Source: Bradyrhizobium arachidis
GTDB taxonomy: Bacteria > Pseudomonadota > Alphaproteobacteria > Rhizobiales > Xanthobacteraceae
Assembly: GCF_024758505.1 (NCBI RefSeq)
Contig: NZ_CP077970.1
Location: 4,526,001-4,590,000, forward strand
Length of the DNA stretch: 64,000 bases
Reading direction: 5' to 3'
In this document: piece after piece, positions 1 to 11,507 of the stretch
How the letters are laid out: each line of letters starts with the position of its first letter
How positions within the stretch are numbered: the stretch's first letter is position 1
Program-made: the position numbers and the translations under genes
The notes under the pieces: generated by a model
The model's input: only the letters and a program-made list of their open reading frames with translations
The model's database searches: none
Told to the model about the DNA's origin: nothing

Positions 1-848
1 AGCGGCGCCATGATGCGGTCATGCAGCTCCGAGCGGAACTGGCCGGGCACCTGCTTGTAGACGGAATCGTTCTCGGCCGGAGAGAACAATTCCCAGAGGT
101 AGCGCTCGCGGATGCCGAGCGTGACGTCATGGCCCTGGTTGGAGAACTTTGACATGTCGAAGGCGTGGCGGCTGAACGTCACCAGCGCCGGGTCCCGCTT
201 GCCGGTCTCGAAGCGCTGGAGATTGCCGTCCTCAAGCACCAGGAACGATCCGTCGCCGCTCTTCACTACGGTGCCGCGCTCGGCGACGATCGAGTTGCGC
301 TCCTTGGGATCGCGGCGGTCGTCGATGAAGATGCCGGCGAGAATGCCGCCGGGCTGGCGCTCGCGGATCCGGATCGTGAGGTTCTGGTCGAGCTGGGCGA
401 AGCGGCCGGGCTGCAGGATGTTGGTCAGCACGTCGGCGGTGATCTCGGCGTCCCACTGCTTGATGCGGCGCATGCCGTCGGGGGCGAGGTAGGCCGCGAT
501 GAAGGCGACCAGCAGCGCCACCACGCAGGTGGCGTAGAAGAACGGATAGAACAGCCGGAACGGCGAGAAGCCGGCGGCATTCATCACGATGATCTCGGAA
601 TCGGTCGCAAGCTTGTTCAGGGTGTGCGAGATCGCGATCATCAGCGCGATCGGCGAGATGATCAGGATGAGCGCCGGGATCACGAGACCGGTGATGCCGA
701 GGAAGGTCAGGATGGTCTGACCCTGGCTCGTCATCAGATCGATGCCGCGCAACGCCTGCGTAATCCAGATCACGCCGGTGAGGCTGACCAGGACCAGCGC
801 AAACGACGCGAGCGTCGTACGAAAAATATACCTGTCGATCGACCCCAT
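1..848 (-). CDS. lptF: LPS export permease LptF, 3' part outside window
   Basis: Inner-membrane permease of the YjgP/YjgQ family. With LptG, LptB and LptC it extracts lipopolysaccharide from the inner membrane and passes it to the periplasmic bridge. The start is the ATG at 848, giving MGSIDRYIFRTTLASFALVL, the usual first-helix opening of the family. About 282 codons are visible; the C-terminal helices lie beyond the window edge. Hydrophobic segments fall near residues 8-30, 50-75 and 95-120, followed by the start of the soluble periplasmic domain. The gene is divergent from pepA, as is common in alphaproteobacteria. An overlapping frame starting at 888 is a shadow. Confidence 0.9.
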   Translation of the reverse strand, partial: MGSIDRYIFRTTLASFALVLVSLTGVIWITQALRGIDLMTSQGQTILTFLGITGLVIPALILIISPIALMIAISHTLNKLATDSEIIVMNAAGFSPFRLFYPFFYATCVVALLVAFIAAYLAPDGMRRIKQWDAEITADVLTNILQPGRFAQLDQNLTIRIRERQPGGILAGIFIDDRRDPKERNSIVAERGTVVKSGDGSFLVLEDGNLQRFETGKRDPALVTFSRHAFDMSKFSNQGHDVTLGIRERYLWELFSPAENDSVYKQVPGQFRSELHDRIMAP

Positions 849-1189
849 GCGCGACCGTTCGATCCCCAACCAAGCCCACCAACCACAAACGGATTTTAAG
901 GCTTTCCGACCCATCCCCGAATGGGGATCCCCAAGGGCCGATTCACCGCTCTTCCGCCGACTAATCTCTCACTACCATCCCTTTGATCCGTCAACAAAAT
1001 GGCTGCCCCATGGCACCGTTAGGATATGGTTAATATTTCCCTCGTTGTGGCCTTGGCGCCACGGGCGGCGCTTGGCACGGCCCGCCCGGTCGGGCCATAG
1101 TGCGGCAGGATCAGTGAATCGCGGTTCAGGAAGCCGCTGCGGCGTGGCCCGTGGCCGGCAAAAAGTCCCGTCTTTTGGAGGAGTTATCC
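849..1189. other. Divergent lptF/pepA intergenic region
   Basis: No gene is seen here. The region must hold the promoters of lptF (leftward) and pepA (rightward). A short inverted repeat, TCCCC-GAAT-GGGGA, lies at 914-927. A purine-rich GGAGGAG stretch at about 1177-1183 is the pepA ribosome binding site. No promoter hexamers could be assigned with confidence. Confidence 0.5.
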
Positions 1190-2686
1190 ATGTCCGACGC
1201 CGTCAAGGTCGGCTTCGTCCCGTTTTCGGCCGCCCCGCGGGGTATTCTGGTGGCGTTTTGTGACGATGGTCTGAAGTTCGGCCCTGCGACATCGAAGGCG
1301 CTGGGAGCGGCGACCGATCTCGTCAAACGGGCGGCCGCGGCGAGCCAGTTCAAGGGCAAAAGCGGCGCCGCCCTCGACATCCTGGCGCCGGAGGGATTGA
1401 AGGCCTCCCGCCTGATCGTGATCGGCACCGGCAAGGCTGCCGCGCTCAAGATCAACGATTTCCTCAAATTCGGCGGCGTCGCGGCCGGCAAGCTTGGGGC
1501 CGGCAATGGCGGCATGACCATCATGGCCGAACGGCCCGATGGCGCCATGACCGGCGAGCAACTGGTCGCGATCGGCTCCGGCCTGCGGCTGCGCGCCTAC
1601 AAGTTCGATCGCTACAAGACCAAGAAGAAGGACGGCGAGGAGGGCGCCTTGCGCGCCGACGTCTCGCTGGCGGTCGCCGACGTCGCCGCCGCGAAAAAGG
1701 CCTTTGCGCCCGCAGGTCACGTCGTCGACGGCGTGATTATCGCGCGCGACCTCGTCAACGAGCCGCCGAACGTGCTTTACCCCGAGGAGTTCGCGCGGCG
1801 CGCGAGCCAGTTGCGCAAGCTCGGCGTCGCGGTCGAGGTGCTCGACGTCAAGGCGATGCACAAGCTCGGCATGGGCGCGCTGCTCGGCGTCGGCCAGGGT
1901 TCTGCGCGGCCGAGCCGCACCGTGATCATGCGCTGGAACGGCGGCAAGAAGGGCACAGCCCCCGTTGCCTTCGTCGGCAAGGGCGTCTGCTTCGACACCG
2001 GCGGCATTTCGATCAAGCCGGCCGGCAGCATGGAGGACATGAAGGGCGACATGGGCGGGGCGGCCTGCGTCGTCGGCCTGATGCATGCGCTCGCAGCACG
2101 CAAAGCCAACGTCAACGCGGTCGGCGCCATCGGCCTCGTCGAGAACATGCCCGACGGCAACGCGCAGCGTCCCGGCGACATCGTCACCTCGATGTCGGGC
2201 CAGACCATCGAGATCATCAACACCGACGCGGAGGGCCGCCTCGTGCTCGCCGACGTGCTCTGGTACGTGGCCAAGAAGGTGAAGCCGAAATTCATGGTGG
2301 ATCTCGCCACGCTCACCGGCGCGATCATGGTCGCGCTCGGCACCGAGCACGCCGGCATGTTCTCCAACAATGATGAACTCGCCGAGCGGCTGTCGAAGGC
2401 CGGGCAGGAGAGCGGCGAAAAGGTCTGGCGCATGCCGCTCGGCCCCGAATACGACAAGCTGATCGATTCCCAGTTCGCCGACATGAAGAACACCGGCGGG
2501 CGTCACGGCGGCTCGATCACGGCCGCGCAGTTCCTGCAACGTTTCGTCGACGACACGCCCTGGGCGCATCTGGACATTGCAGGCACCGCGATGGGCGCGC
2601 CGAAAACCGATATCAACCAGAGCTGGGGATCGGGCTATGGTGTGCGCCTGCTCGATCGGCTGGTCGCCGACCATTACGAAGGCTAA
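1190..2686 (+). CDS. pepA: Leucyl aminopeptidase PepA (M17 family)
   Basis: Cytosolic two-metal aminopeptidase that removes N-terminal residues from peptides. The M17 signature NTDAEGR is at residues 344-350, and the upstream metal/substrate segment [15 protein letters not shown] sits near residue 262. The length of 498 residues is normal for the family. ATG 1190 is preferred over the in-frame GTG at 1151 because GGAGGAG lies just upstream of the ATG. It is divergent from lptF and followed by holC, an order typical of Rhizobiales. Confidence 0.96.
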   Translation: MSDAVKVGFVPFSAAPRGILVAFCDDGLKFGPATSKALGAATDLVKRAAAASQFKGKSGAALDILAPEGLKASRLIVIGTGKAAALKINDFLKFGGVAAGKLGAGNGGMTIMAERPDGAMTGEQLVAIGSGLRLRAYKFDRYKTKKKDGEEGALRADVSLAVADVAAAKKAFAPAGHVVDGVIIARDLVNEPPNVLYPEEFARRASQLRKLGVAVEVLDVKAMHKLGMGALLGVGQGSARPSRTVIMRWNGGKKGTAPVAFVGKGVCFDTGGISIKPAGSMEDMKGDMGGAACVVGLMHALAARKANVNAVGAIGLVENMPDGNAQRPGDIVTSMSGQTIEIINTDAEGRLVLADVLWYVAKKVKPKFMVDLATLTGAIMVALGTEHAGMFSNNDELAERLSKAGQESGEKVWRMPLGPEYDKLIDSQFADMKNTGGRHGGSITAAQFLQRFVDDTPWAHLDIAGTAMGAPKTDINQSWGSGYGVRLLDRLVADHYEG

Positions 2687-2777
2687 AGCGCGATGAGATT
2701 TGGATGAATCGTCGTCGCGCTTTAGGTCTTTGTTTGAGCATGAAAAACCGCTGCACGCTTTTCCGGATCATGCTCTA
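2687..2777. repeat. Interspersed palindromic repeat between pepA and holC
   Basis: Two nested palindromes fill the gap. The first runs from AAAGCGCGATGAG to the complementary TCGCGCTTTA arm; the second has GAGCATGA and TCATGCTC arms. The sequence resembles an intergenic repeat I know from many Bradyrhizobium loci (recall, not a search). It ends directly at the holC start codon, so holC translation probably depends on it for a leader. A related sequence occurs at about 23082. Confidence 0.7.
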
Positions 2778-3230
2778 ATGACCGAAGTCCTGTTCTATCA
2801 TCTGCAAAACATGTCGGTGGAGAACGTGCTGCCGCCGCTGCTCGAGAAGTCGCTCGAGCGCGGCTGGCGCGTCGTCGTGCAGTCGACCTCGCCTGAACGC
2901 GCCGATGCGCTCGACGCGCATCTGTGGACCTATCGCGACGATTCCTTCCTGCCTCACGCGACATGGCGGGTCGGCGACGCGGCGGACCAGCCGATCCTGC
3001 TCGCGATCGAGGAGGATAATCCCAACGGCGCCAATGTGCGGTTCCTGATCGACAACGCTGCGCTGCCGCAGGATTCGCAGAGCTATGAGCGCATGGTGCT
3101 GCTGTTCAACGGCGACGACCCCGATGCCCTGGCCCTGGCGCGCACCGCCTGGACGGATTGCAAGACGCGGGGATTTGAGGTCACCTATTGGCAGGCCGAC
3201 GAGCGCGGCCGCTGGCAGCGCAAGGACTAG
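2778..3230 (+). CDS. holC: DNA polymerase III chi subunit
   Basis: Chi subunit of the clamp-loader complex, which links DNA polymerase III to single-strand binding protein. It is 150 residues, with the family opening MTEVLFYHL and the conserved core of regularly spaced acidic and aromatic residues ending near WQRKD. ATG 2778 is chosen because it matches the family N-terminus; the in-frame upstream extension to 2700 is encoded by the palindromic repeat. The neighbouring pepA is a common holC partner. Confidence 0.92.
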   Translation: MTEVLFYHLQNMSVENVLPPLLEKSLERGWRVVVQSTSPERADALDAHLWTYRDDSFLPHATWRVGDAADQPILLAIEEDNPNGANVRFLIDNAALPQDSQSYERMVLLFNGDDPDALALARTAWTDCKTRGFEVTYWQADERGRWQRKD

Positions 3231-3371
3231 TGCGAGGGAATTAGCAGCGCCAGCAATTAATGATAATTTGGACTTTTCGGGCGAACCTAGCCAAAGAGCC
3301 ACGGTCGTGCCGCAAAGGAATGTTGGGACAATTGGTTAGGGCTGGACCTTAAGCGGGGATCTGAGTTTATC

Positions 3372-3899
3372 GTGCGACATCAAAAGCTTCCCTCGACGCT
3401 GATCCTGGCGTTGGCTGCCGTTGCGCCGCTTCTTGCAGGCTGCGCCGGCGGCTCCGACCTGCTGTCGAAGGATGCCGAATGGTTCAACAAGCCGACCCGG
3501 CTGTTCATCAAGAACATCTCGATCGACGCCCCGCCGCTGACGCCGGAAAAGCCGGTGACGGCCGACGATCTCGTCAGCGCTGATGGTGCCTGTCCCGGCA
3601 TGGTGCCGCCGGGCGCACCGGCCGACGCCAATGCGTCGAGCGCGCCGGCGCCGTCAGGCGGCACGGTCGCGCTCGGTCACACCGAATGTGATGTGGTGCG
3701 CGGCATCGGTGCGCCCTCCAGCGTCAACCTCTCCAATGATGCAGGCGGCCGGCGCGTAGCCGTGGTCACCTGGATGACTGGCCCGCGTGCCGGCATCTAC
3801 ACCTTCACTTCGGGCCGCCTGTCCTCGATCGAGGGCACGCCGGAGCAGCCGGCCGCGCCGAGGGCCAAGCCCAAGCCGAAGAAGAAGCAGACGGGCTGA
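3372..3899 (+). CDS. Putative lipoprotein of unknown function
   Basis: 175 residues starting at GTG 3372. The N-terminus has basic residues, a hydrophobic stretch and a lipobox LLAGC ending at Cys23, so the mature protein is probably a lipid-anchored envelope protein. The middle is rich in Ala/Pro. The C-terminal half (GHTECDVVRGIG..., then VAVVTWMTGPRAGIYTF) resembles small outer-membrane assembly-like folds, but I cannot name the family. The tail is Lys/Pro-rich. It stands alone between holC and a glycosyltransferase gene. Confidence 0.75.
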   Translation: MRHQKLPSTLILALAAVAPLLAGCAGGSDLLSKDAEWFNKPTRLFIKNISIDAPPLTPEKPVTADDLVSADGACPGMVPPGAPADANASSAPAPSGGTVALGHTECDVVRGIGAPSSVNLSNDAGGRRVAVVTWMTGPRAGIYTFTSGRLSSIEGTPEQPAAPRAKPKPKKKQTG

Positions 3900-3984
3900 A
3901 GCGGGCGAGGGAGCTGGCGTATGCGCATGAGCGAGCCATCACCCCGCAAGCGATTCTGGTCCAGCATAGACGTTGACGTCATTC

Positions 3985-4926
3985 ATGGACACGGTTGACG
4001 GGCAATCTTCCGGACCCGAGTTGAAGCCTGTCGTCCGCACCTTTTGGCACGGGCCGTTTTCCCCATACGAAGCGCTCTGTCTGCTCACATTCGTGACCGC
4101 GGGAATTCGCGTTGAATTGTTTGCGGACCATCCGATCCCCGAGCTGCCGGACGGGGTCGTTCTGAGAGATGCCCGCGAGATCATCGACGACGATGTCTCG
4201 TTCTATCAGCATGAATTCGACGGGCCGAGTCCGTCGCTTCATTCCAACCATTTTCGCTACGCGCTTCTCGAAAAGGTCGGCGGCTGGTGGGTCGACGCGG
4301 ACGTGATGTTCGTCGGCACGGCGCTGCCCGTGACGGACAGTTTTGCCGCGCATCAGACGGAGGACGAAATCAACACCGCCGTGTTGCGTTTCCCGGCTGG
4401 CGATCCCCTCATGGGGGCGTGCCGGGAGCGCACCGAGGCCAGGCGCGCCGATGCACGGTGGGGCGAGGTTGGTCCGAAATTGCTGACCGAGCTGCAACCG
4501 CAATTCGCGCCGCATCTCCGGCCCACGGCGCGAGATGTCGCTTACGCGATAGGGCCGGAGGAATTCGAAAAAGTTTTGCTTCCCGACGCCTGCGAGGAGA
4601 TCGAGCGGCGCACGTCGGCATCGACGTTCGTCCATCTCTGGAACGAGATGTGGCGGCGAGCCGGAATACCCAAGACCATCGCGCCGCCGCGCGGAAGCTG
4701 GCTCGATCGCATGTTCGAGCGGCACCAGTTCCGGCCCGTGTGGTCAAACCGGCTCGAGCCGGATCATATTCAGCGCTGGGCGGCGTTGCGGCGCGATCGT
4801 GATCATGCCGGCCACTGGAATCACGTCCACTACCAGGAGCTCACACGCCTGCGGGCGGAACGCGGAGCAAGACGCGGGATGCTGTCGCGCCTGATGGCGC
4901 GATTGAAGTCGGAGCGGGACAAGTGA
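3985..4926 (+). CDS. DXD-type glycosyltransferase-like protein
   Basis: 313 residues. The segment GGWWVDADVMF carries a DXD motif at Asp104-Ala-Asp106, typical of sugar-nucleotide-binding transferases related to the capsular/alpha-1,4-glycosyltransferase families. It also has the usual upstream 'H-x-x-R-Y-x-L-L' helix (HSNHFRYALLEKVGG). No signal peptide or membrane segment is seen, so it is likely a cytoplasmic enzyme acting on a polysaccharide or lipid-linked sugar; donor and acceptor are unknown. ATG 3985 is used; ATG 3973 in the same frame is an alternative. Confidence 0.7.
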   Translation: MDTVDGQSSGPELKPVVRTFWHGPFSPYEALCLLTFVTAGIRVELFADHPIPELPDGVVLRDAREIIDDDVSFYQHEFDGPSPSLHSNHFRYALLEKVGGWWVDADVMFVGTALPVTDSFAAHQTEDEINTAVLRFPAGDPLMGACRERTEARRADARWGEVGPKLLTELQPQFAPHLRPTARDVAYAIGPEEFEKVLLPDACEEIERRTSASTFVHLWNEMWRRAGIPKTIAPPRGSWLDRMFERHQFRPVWSNRLEPDHIQRWAALRRDRDHAGHWNHVHYQELTRLRAERGARRGMLSRLMARLKSERDK

Positions 4927-4946
4927 TCGAGGGCTCTCGATAACGG

Positions 4947-6815
<1,869 letters not shown>

Positions 6816-6854
6816 GCGGCCTTGTCACCGCAAGGACGCGCAAACGCAACCGTT

Positions 6855-7037
6855 TTAGTTGTTGCGATCGCCGTCCCGGTCGCGCTTCCGGAGCTCGTTG
6901 AGGAGGTGCTCCAGATGCGAGGTCAGCCGCGGTTCGGGCCGCAGACTCTGCTGCAGCCGTTCGCCCACGGCATCGCAAATCGATCGGCTGGTCCGCCGGT
7001 CGATTTGTTCGCTGTTACTGGCGAAGCGTCCAGGCAT
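6855..7037 (-). CDS. Small conserved-looking hypothetical protein
   Basis: 60 residues starting MPGRFASNSEQIDRR and ending in a charged RKRDRDGDRNN tail. It is hydrophilic, with one predicted amphipathic helix (SICDAVGERLQQSLRPE) and no signal. An in-frame extension to 7208 exists, but it would run through the terminator of the upstream gene, so the short form is favoured. I have a weak recollection of similar proteins in Bradyrhizobium. Function unknown. Confidence 0.55.
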   Translation of the reverse strand: MPGRFASNSEQIDRRTSRSICDAVGERLQQSLRPEPRLTSHLEHLLNELRKRDRDGDRNN

Positions 7038-7167
7038 GACGGGGTTCCAAGGGTTCGGTTGTAATCTCCCTATCAAGTCCCTGAATACGAAATAGTTTCG
7101 CCCCCAACGGAGGGCTGCTCTGCATTCTCGCAAAGATTGTATGGATTCCCTGACGTGCCCAAAAACG

Positions 7168-7194
7168 AGGCCCCAGCGGGGCGTGCCGGGGCCT
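7168..7194 (-). terminator. Rho-independent terminator of the small secreted-protein gene
   Basis: Stem AGGCCCC/GGGGCCT with a 13-base GC-rich loop. Read on the minus strand it is followed by CGTTTTTGGG, a T-rich tail. It lies 36 bases past the stop codon of the gene at 7230-7475. Confidence 0.75.
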
Positions 7195-7229
7195 GTTCTG
7201 GTCGTCACTCTTGGAAGGTGCTGACGGGC

Positions 7230-7475
7230 TCAGTAGCAGCGGTTGATCATGCGCCAGCGCGGTCCCCAGGGGGTTGGAACCAGCCGGCGGACATAGCAGC
7301 CGCCATAACCGTAGGAGACGGGGCCGCCGACATAGAAGCGCGGTGCGCCCCAGCCGCCGCCATGCCCATGCCCGTACCAGCCACCGTGCCAATGGGCCGA
7401 AGCGGCCGTAGGCGCGAGCGCGGCGGCACCCAGCGACACCGCGGCGATCGCAGCAAGCGAAAGTTTCCTGAACAT
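7230..7475 (-). CDS. Small secreted Gly/His-rich protein
   Basis: 81 residues: a clear signal peptide (MFRKLSLAAIAAVSLGAAAL, cleavage after the ASA near residue 27), then a Gly/His/Tyr/Trp-rich mature part (HWHGGWYGHGHGGGWG) and a C-terminal segment with two cysteines and WGPRWRMINRCY. Such short periplasmic proteins are common in Bradyrhizobium but uncharacterised; the His cluster could bind metal, which is inference only. The gene has its own terminator and probably its own promoter. Confidence 0.75.
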   Translation of the reverse strand: MFRKLSLAAIAAVSLGAAALAPTAASAHWHGGWYGHGHGGGWGAPRFYVGGPVSYGYGGCYVRRLVPTPWGPRWRMINRCY

Positions 7476-7772
7476 GGTGTTCTCCTCAAAACTGCCGGCG
7501 CGGGGCTATCGCGTCGATGGAATGGCCGCCGAAACGCCTCCTTGAGGGGAGAATTGCGTTTCGATGGCCCAAACCTTAGGCCCGGGACACTGAACCGAAC
7601 CCTGACGGAGCCTGCAGATTTGGTTCATCTGCGTGAAATTATTGTAATTCCACGCCCCGTTGGCCCGCGGCGATACGTCTGTGGGACCCGTTTTGGGGTC
7701 GCTTGCCGTTCGCTGACGGCGCCGATATAAGCCCGGCAACTCCTCCCCAGCGCTATTCTCAAGGACAAGATC

Positions 7773-8195
7773 ATGGCGATTGAACGCACCTTCTCGATCA
7801 TCAAGCCCGACGCGACCGCACGCAACCTGACCGGCGCGGTCAACGCCGTGATCGAAAAGGCGGGTCTGCGCATCGTCGCCCAGAAGCGCATCCGCATGAC
7901 CAAGGAGCAGGCCGAAACCTTCTATGCCGTGCACAAGGCGCGCCCGTTCTTCGGTGAGCTCGTCGAGTTCATGACCTCGGGCCCGGTGGTCGTGCAGGTG
8001 TTGGAAGCCGAGGGCGCCATCGCCAAGTACCGCGACGCGATGGGAGCGACCGATCCGTCCAAGGCGGCCGACGGCACCATCCGCAAGCTCTACGCCAAGT
8101 CGATCGGCGAGAATTCGGCGCACGGTTCCGATGCGCCGGAGACTGCCGCGATCGAGATCGCGCAGTTCTTCTCCGGCAACGAGATCGTCGGCTGA
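7773..8195 (+). CDS. ndk: Nucleoside diphosphate kinase
   Basis: 140 residues, full length. It transfers the gamma phosphate of ATP to nucleoside diphosphates through a phospho-histidine. The family start [13 protein letters not shown] is intact, and the C-terminal active-site region reads [12 protein letters not shown], with the catalytic His in the HGSD motif. It starts at ATG 7773. The roughly 300-base region upstream has no gene and should carry its promoter. It is followed 38 bases later by a TerC-family gene. Confidence 0.97.
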   Translation: MAIERTFSIIKPDATARNLTGAVNAVIEKAGLRIVAQKRIRMTKEQAETFYAVHKARPFFGELVEFMTSGPVVVQVLEAEGAIAKYRDAMGATDPSKAADGTIRKLYAKSIGENSAHGSDAPETAAIEIAQFFSGNEIVG

Positions 8196-8233
8196 TCCCG
8201 CAGCGCACGTTTTAGGGGACGAAAGGAAGCATT

Positions 8234-9094
8234 GTGAGCTGGCTTTGGCAGATCTTCGATCCCGCTACGATCGGGGCGTTCTTCACCCAGTTTCGCAATG
8301 AAATGGCCGAGCCGACGTTCTGGGTCGCGGTCGGCAAGATCATCTGGATCAACATCCTGTTGTCCGGCGACAACGCGCTGGTGATCGCACTGGCGTGCCG
8401 CGGTCTCAAGCCGCGGCACCGGCTGTGGGGCATGATCTTCGGCGCCGGCGCCGCAGTCCTGCTGCGCATCATCTTCACCGGCATCGTCGCGAGCCTGATG
8501 GCGCTGCCGTACCTCAAGCTGGTCGGCGGCCTCGCACTGATCGTGATCGCCGCAAAACTCCTGGTGCCGGAAAACGAGGACGAGGACGACGTCGAGTCGG
8601 CTTCGCATCTCTGGCAGGCGATACAGATCGTCGTCGTCGCCGACATCGTCATGAGCCTGGACAACGTGATCGCGGTGGCTGCCGCTGCGAACGGCAGCGT
8701 GCCGCTGCTGGTCCTCGGCCTTGCCATCAGCGTGCCGCTGATCGTGGCCGGTGCCGCGCTGATCATGGCGCTGCTGGCGAAACTGCCGGTGCTGGTCTGG
8801 GCGGGTGCTGCGCTGCTCGGCTGGATTGCGGGCGAGGTGATCGCGACCGATCCGGGCGTCGAGCCGACGCTGCATGCCCTGTTCGACGGTTCTCTCGGCG
8901 CTTCGCTGGATTCGGCTTTGGGTGTGCTGCGCATTCCGCCGCAGTTTGGCCATGGCGGGGCGGGTGCGGAGTACCTGTGCGCCTTGCTCGGCGTGATCGT
9001 GGTGCTGGTGGTCGGCTACATCTGGCGTCGGCGCAGCCTCAGTCTGGCGGCGCTGGAATCCTCCGAGCGTCACGCCAAAGCTTCTGCTGAGTAG
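8234..9094 (+). CDS. TerC/YjbE-family integral membrane protein
   Basis: 286 residues with about seven hydrophobic segments. Two repeated acidic membrane motifs, NILLSGDNALVIALA and ADIVMSLDNVIAVAA, are the family signature and probably bind cation. Members have been linked to tellurium resistance and to metal (notably manganese) export; the substrate here is unknown. The N-terminal extension before the first repeat and the acidic loop ENEDEDDVES near residue 117 are visible. GTG start at 8234 after GGGGACGAAAGGAAG. Confidence 0.88.
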   Translation: MSWLWQIFDPATIGAFFTQFRNEMAEPTFWVAVGKIIWINILLSGDNALVIALACRGLKPRHRLWGMIFGAGAAVLLRIIFTGIVASLMALPYLKLVGGLALIVIAAKLLVPENEDEDDVESASHLWQAIQIVVVADIVMSLDNVIAVAAAANGSVPLLVLGLAISVPLIVAGAALIMALLAKLPVLVWAGAALLGWIAGEVIATDPGVEPTLHALFDGSLGASLDSALGVLRIPPQFGHGGAGAEYLCALLGVIVVLVVGYIWRRRSLSLAALESSERHAKASAE

Positions 9095-9400
9095 GGGCTG
9101 GTGGCCCGAGCCCAACCGATCTGAACGACGAAAACAGCAGTCGTCATCGCGCTTCAGATAGTTGCCTGAACTCGTCGCGGCGGACTGCCGCTACGCAGCC
9201 TTCCGGATGACGCTCTGGAGGCGAGGGCGAACCCATATCGAAAAGCTTCAAAAACAGAGACTTGAGAGGGATACCTGGCCCTTCGGGAAGGCAGTTCAGA
9301 TTTGCGTTCCGCATCATTCCCAACAGACCCGTCATGCTCTCAAGCGCGAAAAGTTTCAACTTGCAAGTGTCAGCACCCTGCAACAGATTTGATCACCCCA
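9095..9400. other. Intergenic region before the broken GH13 gene
   Basis: No convincing gene. It contains short inverted stretches around 9130-9215 (for example CGTCATC near 9142 and GATGACG near 9206) that look like a degraded intergenic repeat. A minus-strand frame (9144-9383) has no recognisable product or ribosome binding site. Confidence 0.4.
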
Positions 9401-11399
9401 ATGGAGCGACGAAGGGTGACTCCACCTCCTGCGGATATCCCAATGGGTGCCACCGTGAGGAACGGTGGAACGCATTTCCGCGTTTGGGCGCCGACAGCCG
9501 AAGCAGTTCATGTGGCGCTGGTTGATCCAGCCGTCTCGCCGCCCGCCTCTTGGCAGGCAGATGGAACGAACATGCTTGCGCGAGATGCTTCCGGCTTCTG
9601 GTCGGGGTTCTTTGCGGGCGTAGGGCACGACTGGGAGTACAGGTACTGGATCAAGGGGCCGTCAGGCGAAGGATACAAGCGTGATCCCCGGGCAGCCGAA
9701 TTGGCGCTCGAACATTATCCGGACTGCAACTGCAGGATCGTCAAGCCACGGGATTATCCCTGGCATGACGAGGCGTTTGTCGCGCCCCGGTTCAACGACT
9801 TGATCATCTACCAATTCCACATCGGCGTGTTTTTTGCCGAGCGCGACGGCGTCGACATCCGTGCCAATCGCGTCAGCAAGTTCCTCGACGTCGTATCGAA
9901 TATCTCGCTTCGCTTGGCGTCAACGCAATACAGCCTCTGCCGGTCGCGGAGTGGCAAGGCGAGACCAGCCGCGGCTACAACAATACGGATTTCTTCTCGC
10001 CCGAGATGGACTATTGCGTTCCACCCGCAAATCTTGGTTCGTACCTGCCGCGGATCAACGCGATGCTGCATGCGAAGGGCAGGCCCCCGCTAAGCACCGA
10101 CGATCTGCGGGACCAGCGAGACCAACTAAAGGCTCTGGTCGATCTCTGCCACATCTACGGTCTCGCCGTGATCGGTGACGTCGTCTATAACCACGCTGGG
10201 GGTCCTTTCGACCCTCAAAGCATGCGGTTTTTCGATCGTCCCTGGAATCGCGAATGGTGGGATCGGGACAATTATTTCGTCGCGGGCGGTGGATGGGCCG
10301 GCGGAAGGATTTTCGATTGCGCGGTGGATGAGGTTCGAGCCTTTCTCATCGACAACGCAACCATGTATCTGGACGACTTCCACCTCGATGGTTTGCGTTA
10401 TGACGAGGTCACCGTCACGGCGCAAAACGGCGGCCAACAGTTCTGCCGCGATATCACATCGACGCTGCGATACCGCCGGCCGGACGCCGTGCAGATCGCC
10501 GAATACTGGAACTGGGACCGAGCGCTACCGGTTCAAGCGAATGGTCTGGGATTTGACGCGGCCTGGGGCGATGGTCTGCGTCGCGCCATTCGTTCGGTTC
10601 TCGCCAGCGCGGCGCAGGGGGCATCAGCCTCCCTGAACCTCGATCCGGTGCGGGATGCCGTTCGGCTTCAGCCCAACTTCCCGGCTAGGTGGAAGACCGT
10701 GGTGCATCTGGAAAACCATGACATCGTGGACGCGGATCGCGAAAACCCGGGCCAGACAGAGGCCCGGAACGTTGCGCTTGCCTGCGAGCCTGACCGGCGG
10801 TGCTGGTACGCCAGAAGCCGCTCACGCGCCGCTTCTACGTTGCTGCTGACAGCTCCCGGGATTCCCATGCTTTTCATGGGACAGGAGTTTTTGGAGGACA
10901 AACCCTGGCACAACAATCCCGCGCGAAGCGACCTTTTCATCTACTGGGACGGTGTCAAGACGGACGCCAACATGCGCGATTTTCTGCGCTTTATGCAGGA
11001 GCTCTGCTGGCTTCGAAGGTCTCATCCGGCATTGCGGGCGGAAGGATGCAATCCGTTTTATGTCCATAATCTGAATCGCGTCATCGCTATTCAGCGCTGG
11101 GTGAAGACATTGGGCGCGATGTGGTCGTGGTCGCATCGTTCAACGAAAGGACGCAACACGGCTACCAGCTGCCGTTTCCCGTGGGTGGGTACTGGTTTGA
11201 AGTATTTAACACCGAGGCTTATGACAGCATGCCGGCAGGAGGTGGCCTCAACACGAATGTCGCCGGCAATTCCGCGGGCATCGTTTCTGACGGGCCCCCG
11301 CTCGGAGATCAGCCGAATTCCGCGACGATGGATATTCCTGCGAACGGAGTGCTCGTCTTCGCGCGCGACCGGGGTGACCCCATCCTCAAGCCGATATGA
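9401..11399 (+). pseudogene. GH13 branching-enzyme/TreZ-like glycosidase, two frameshifts
   Basis: The original protein had an N-terminal CBM48-like domain (THFRVWAPTAEAVHVALVD), then a GH13 barrel. All four catalytic regions are present: DVVYNH, DGLRYDEV (nucleophile Asp), EYWNW (acid Glu) and LENHD. The reading frame breaks twice. Near 9890-9895 it passes from ...VSKFLD to ...EYLASLGVNAIQPLP. Near 11101-11103 it passes from ...AIQRWV to EDIGRDVVVVASFNE. Each break looks like a single-base-scale indel. The active-site residues are undamaged, so the decay is recent or the breaks are sequencing errors. Likely original role: glycogen or trehalose metabolism. Confidence 0.85.
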
Positions 11400-11507
11400 G
11401 TACTGCCATCGCCGAGCACCAAGCGGCCCGAAAACGAAGAGACGAACTTCTCGGATCCATCGGTACTGTCAACGCTATTTCAGCTGTTTCCGGCCAGAAG
11501 CGGGAGA

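Noticed and set aside
232..888. Long minus-strand frame overlapping lptF
   Set aside because: It is a shadow frame; lptF from 848 has the family sequence and membrane helices.
1184..2674. 496-codon minus-strand frame opposite pepA
   Set aside because: Mirror frame typical of GC-rich coding DNA, with Arg/Asp/His-rich composition and no recognisable domain.
7506..8123. Minus-strand frame across ndk
   Set aside because: Opposite a well-identified kinase gene; no product resembling a known family.
9144..9383. 79-codon minus-strand frame before the GH13 gene
   Set aside because: No ribosome binding site, no recognisable product, and it lies in degraded repeat-like sequence.
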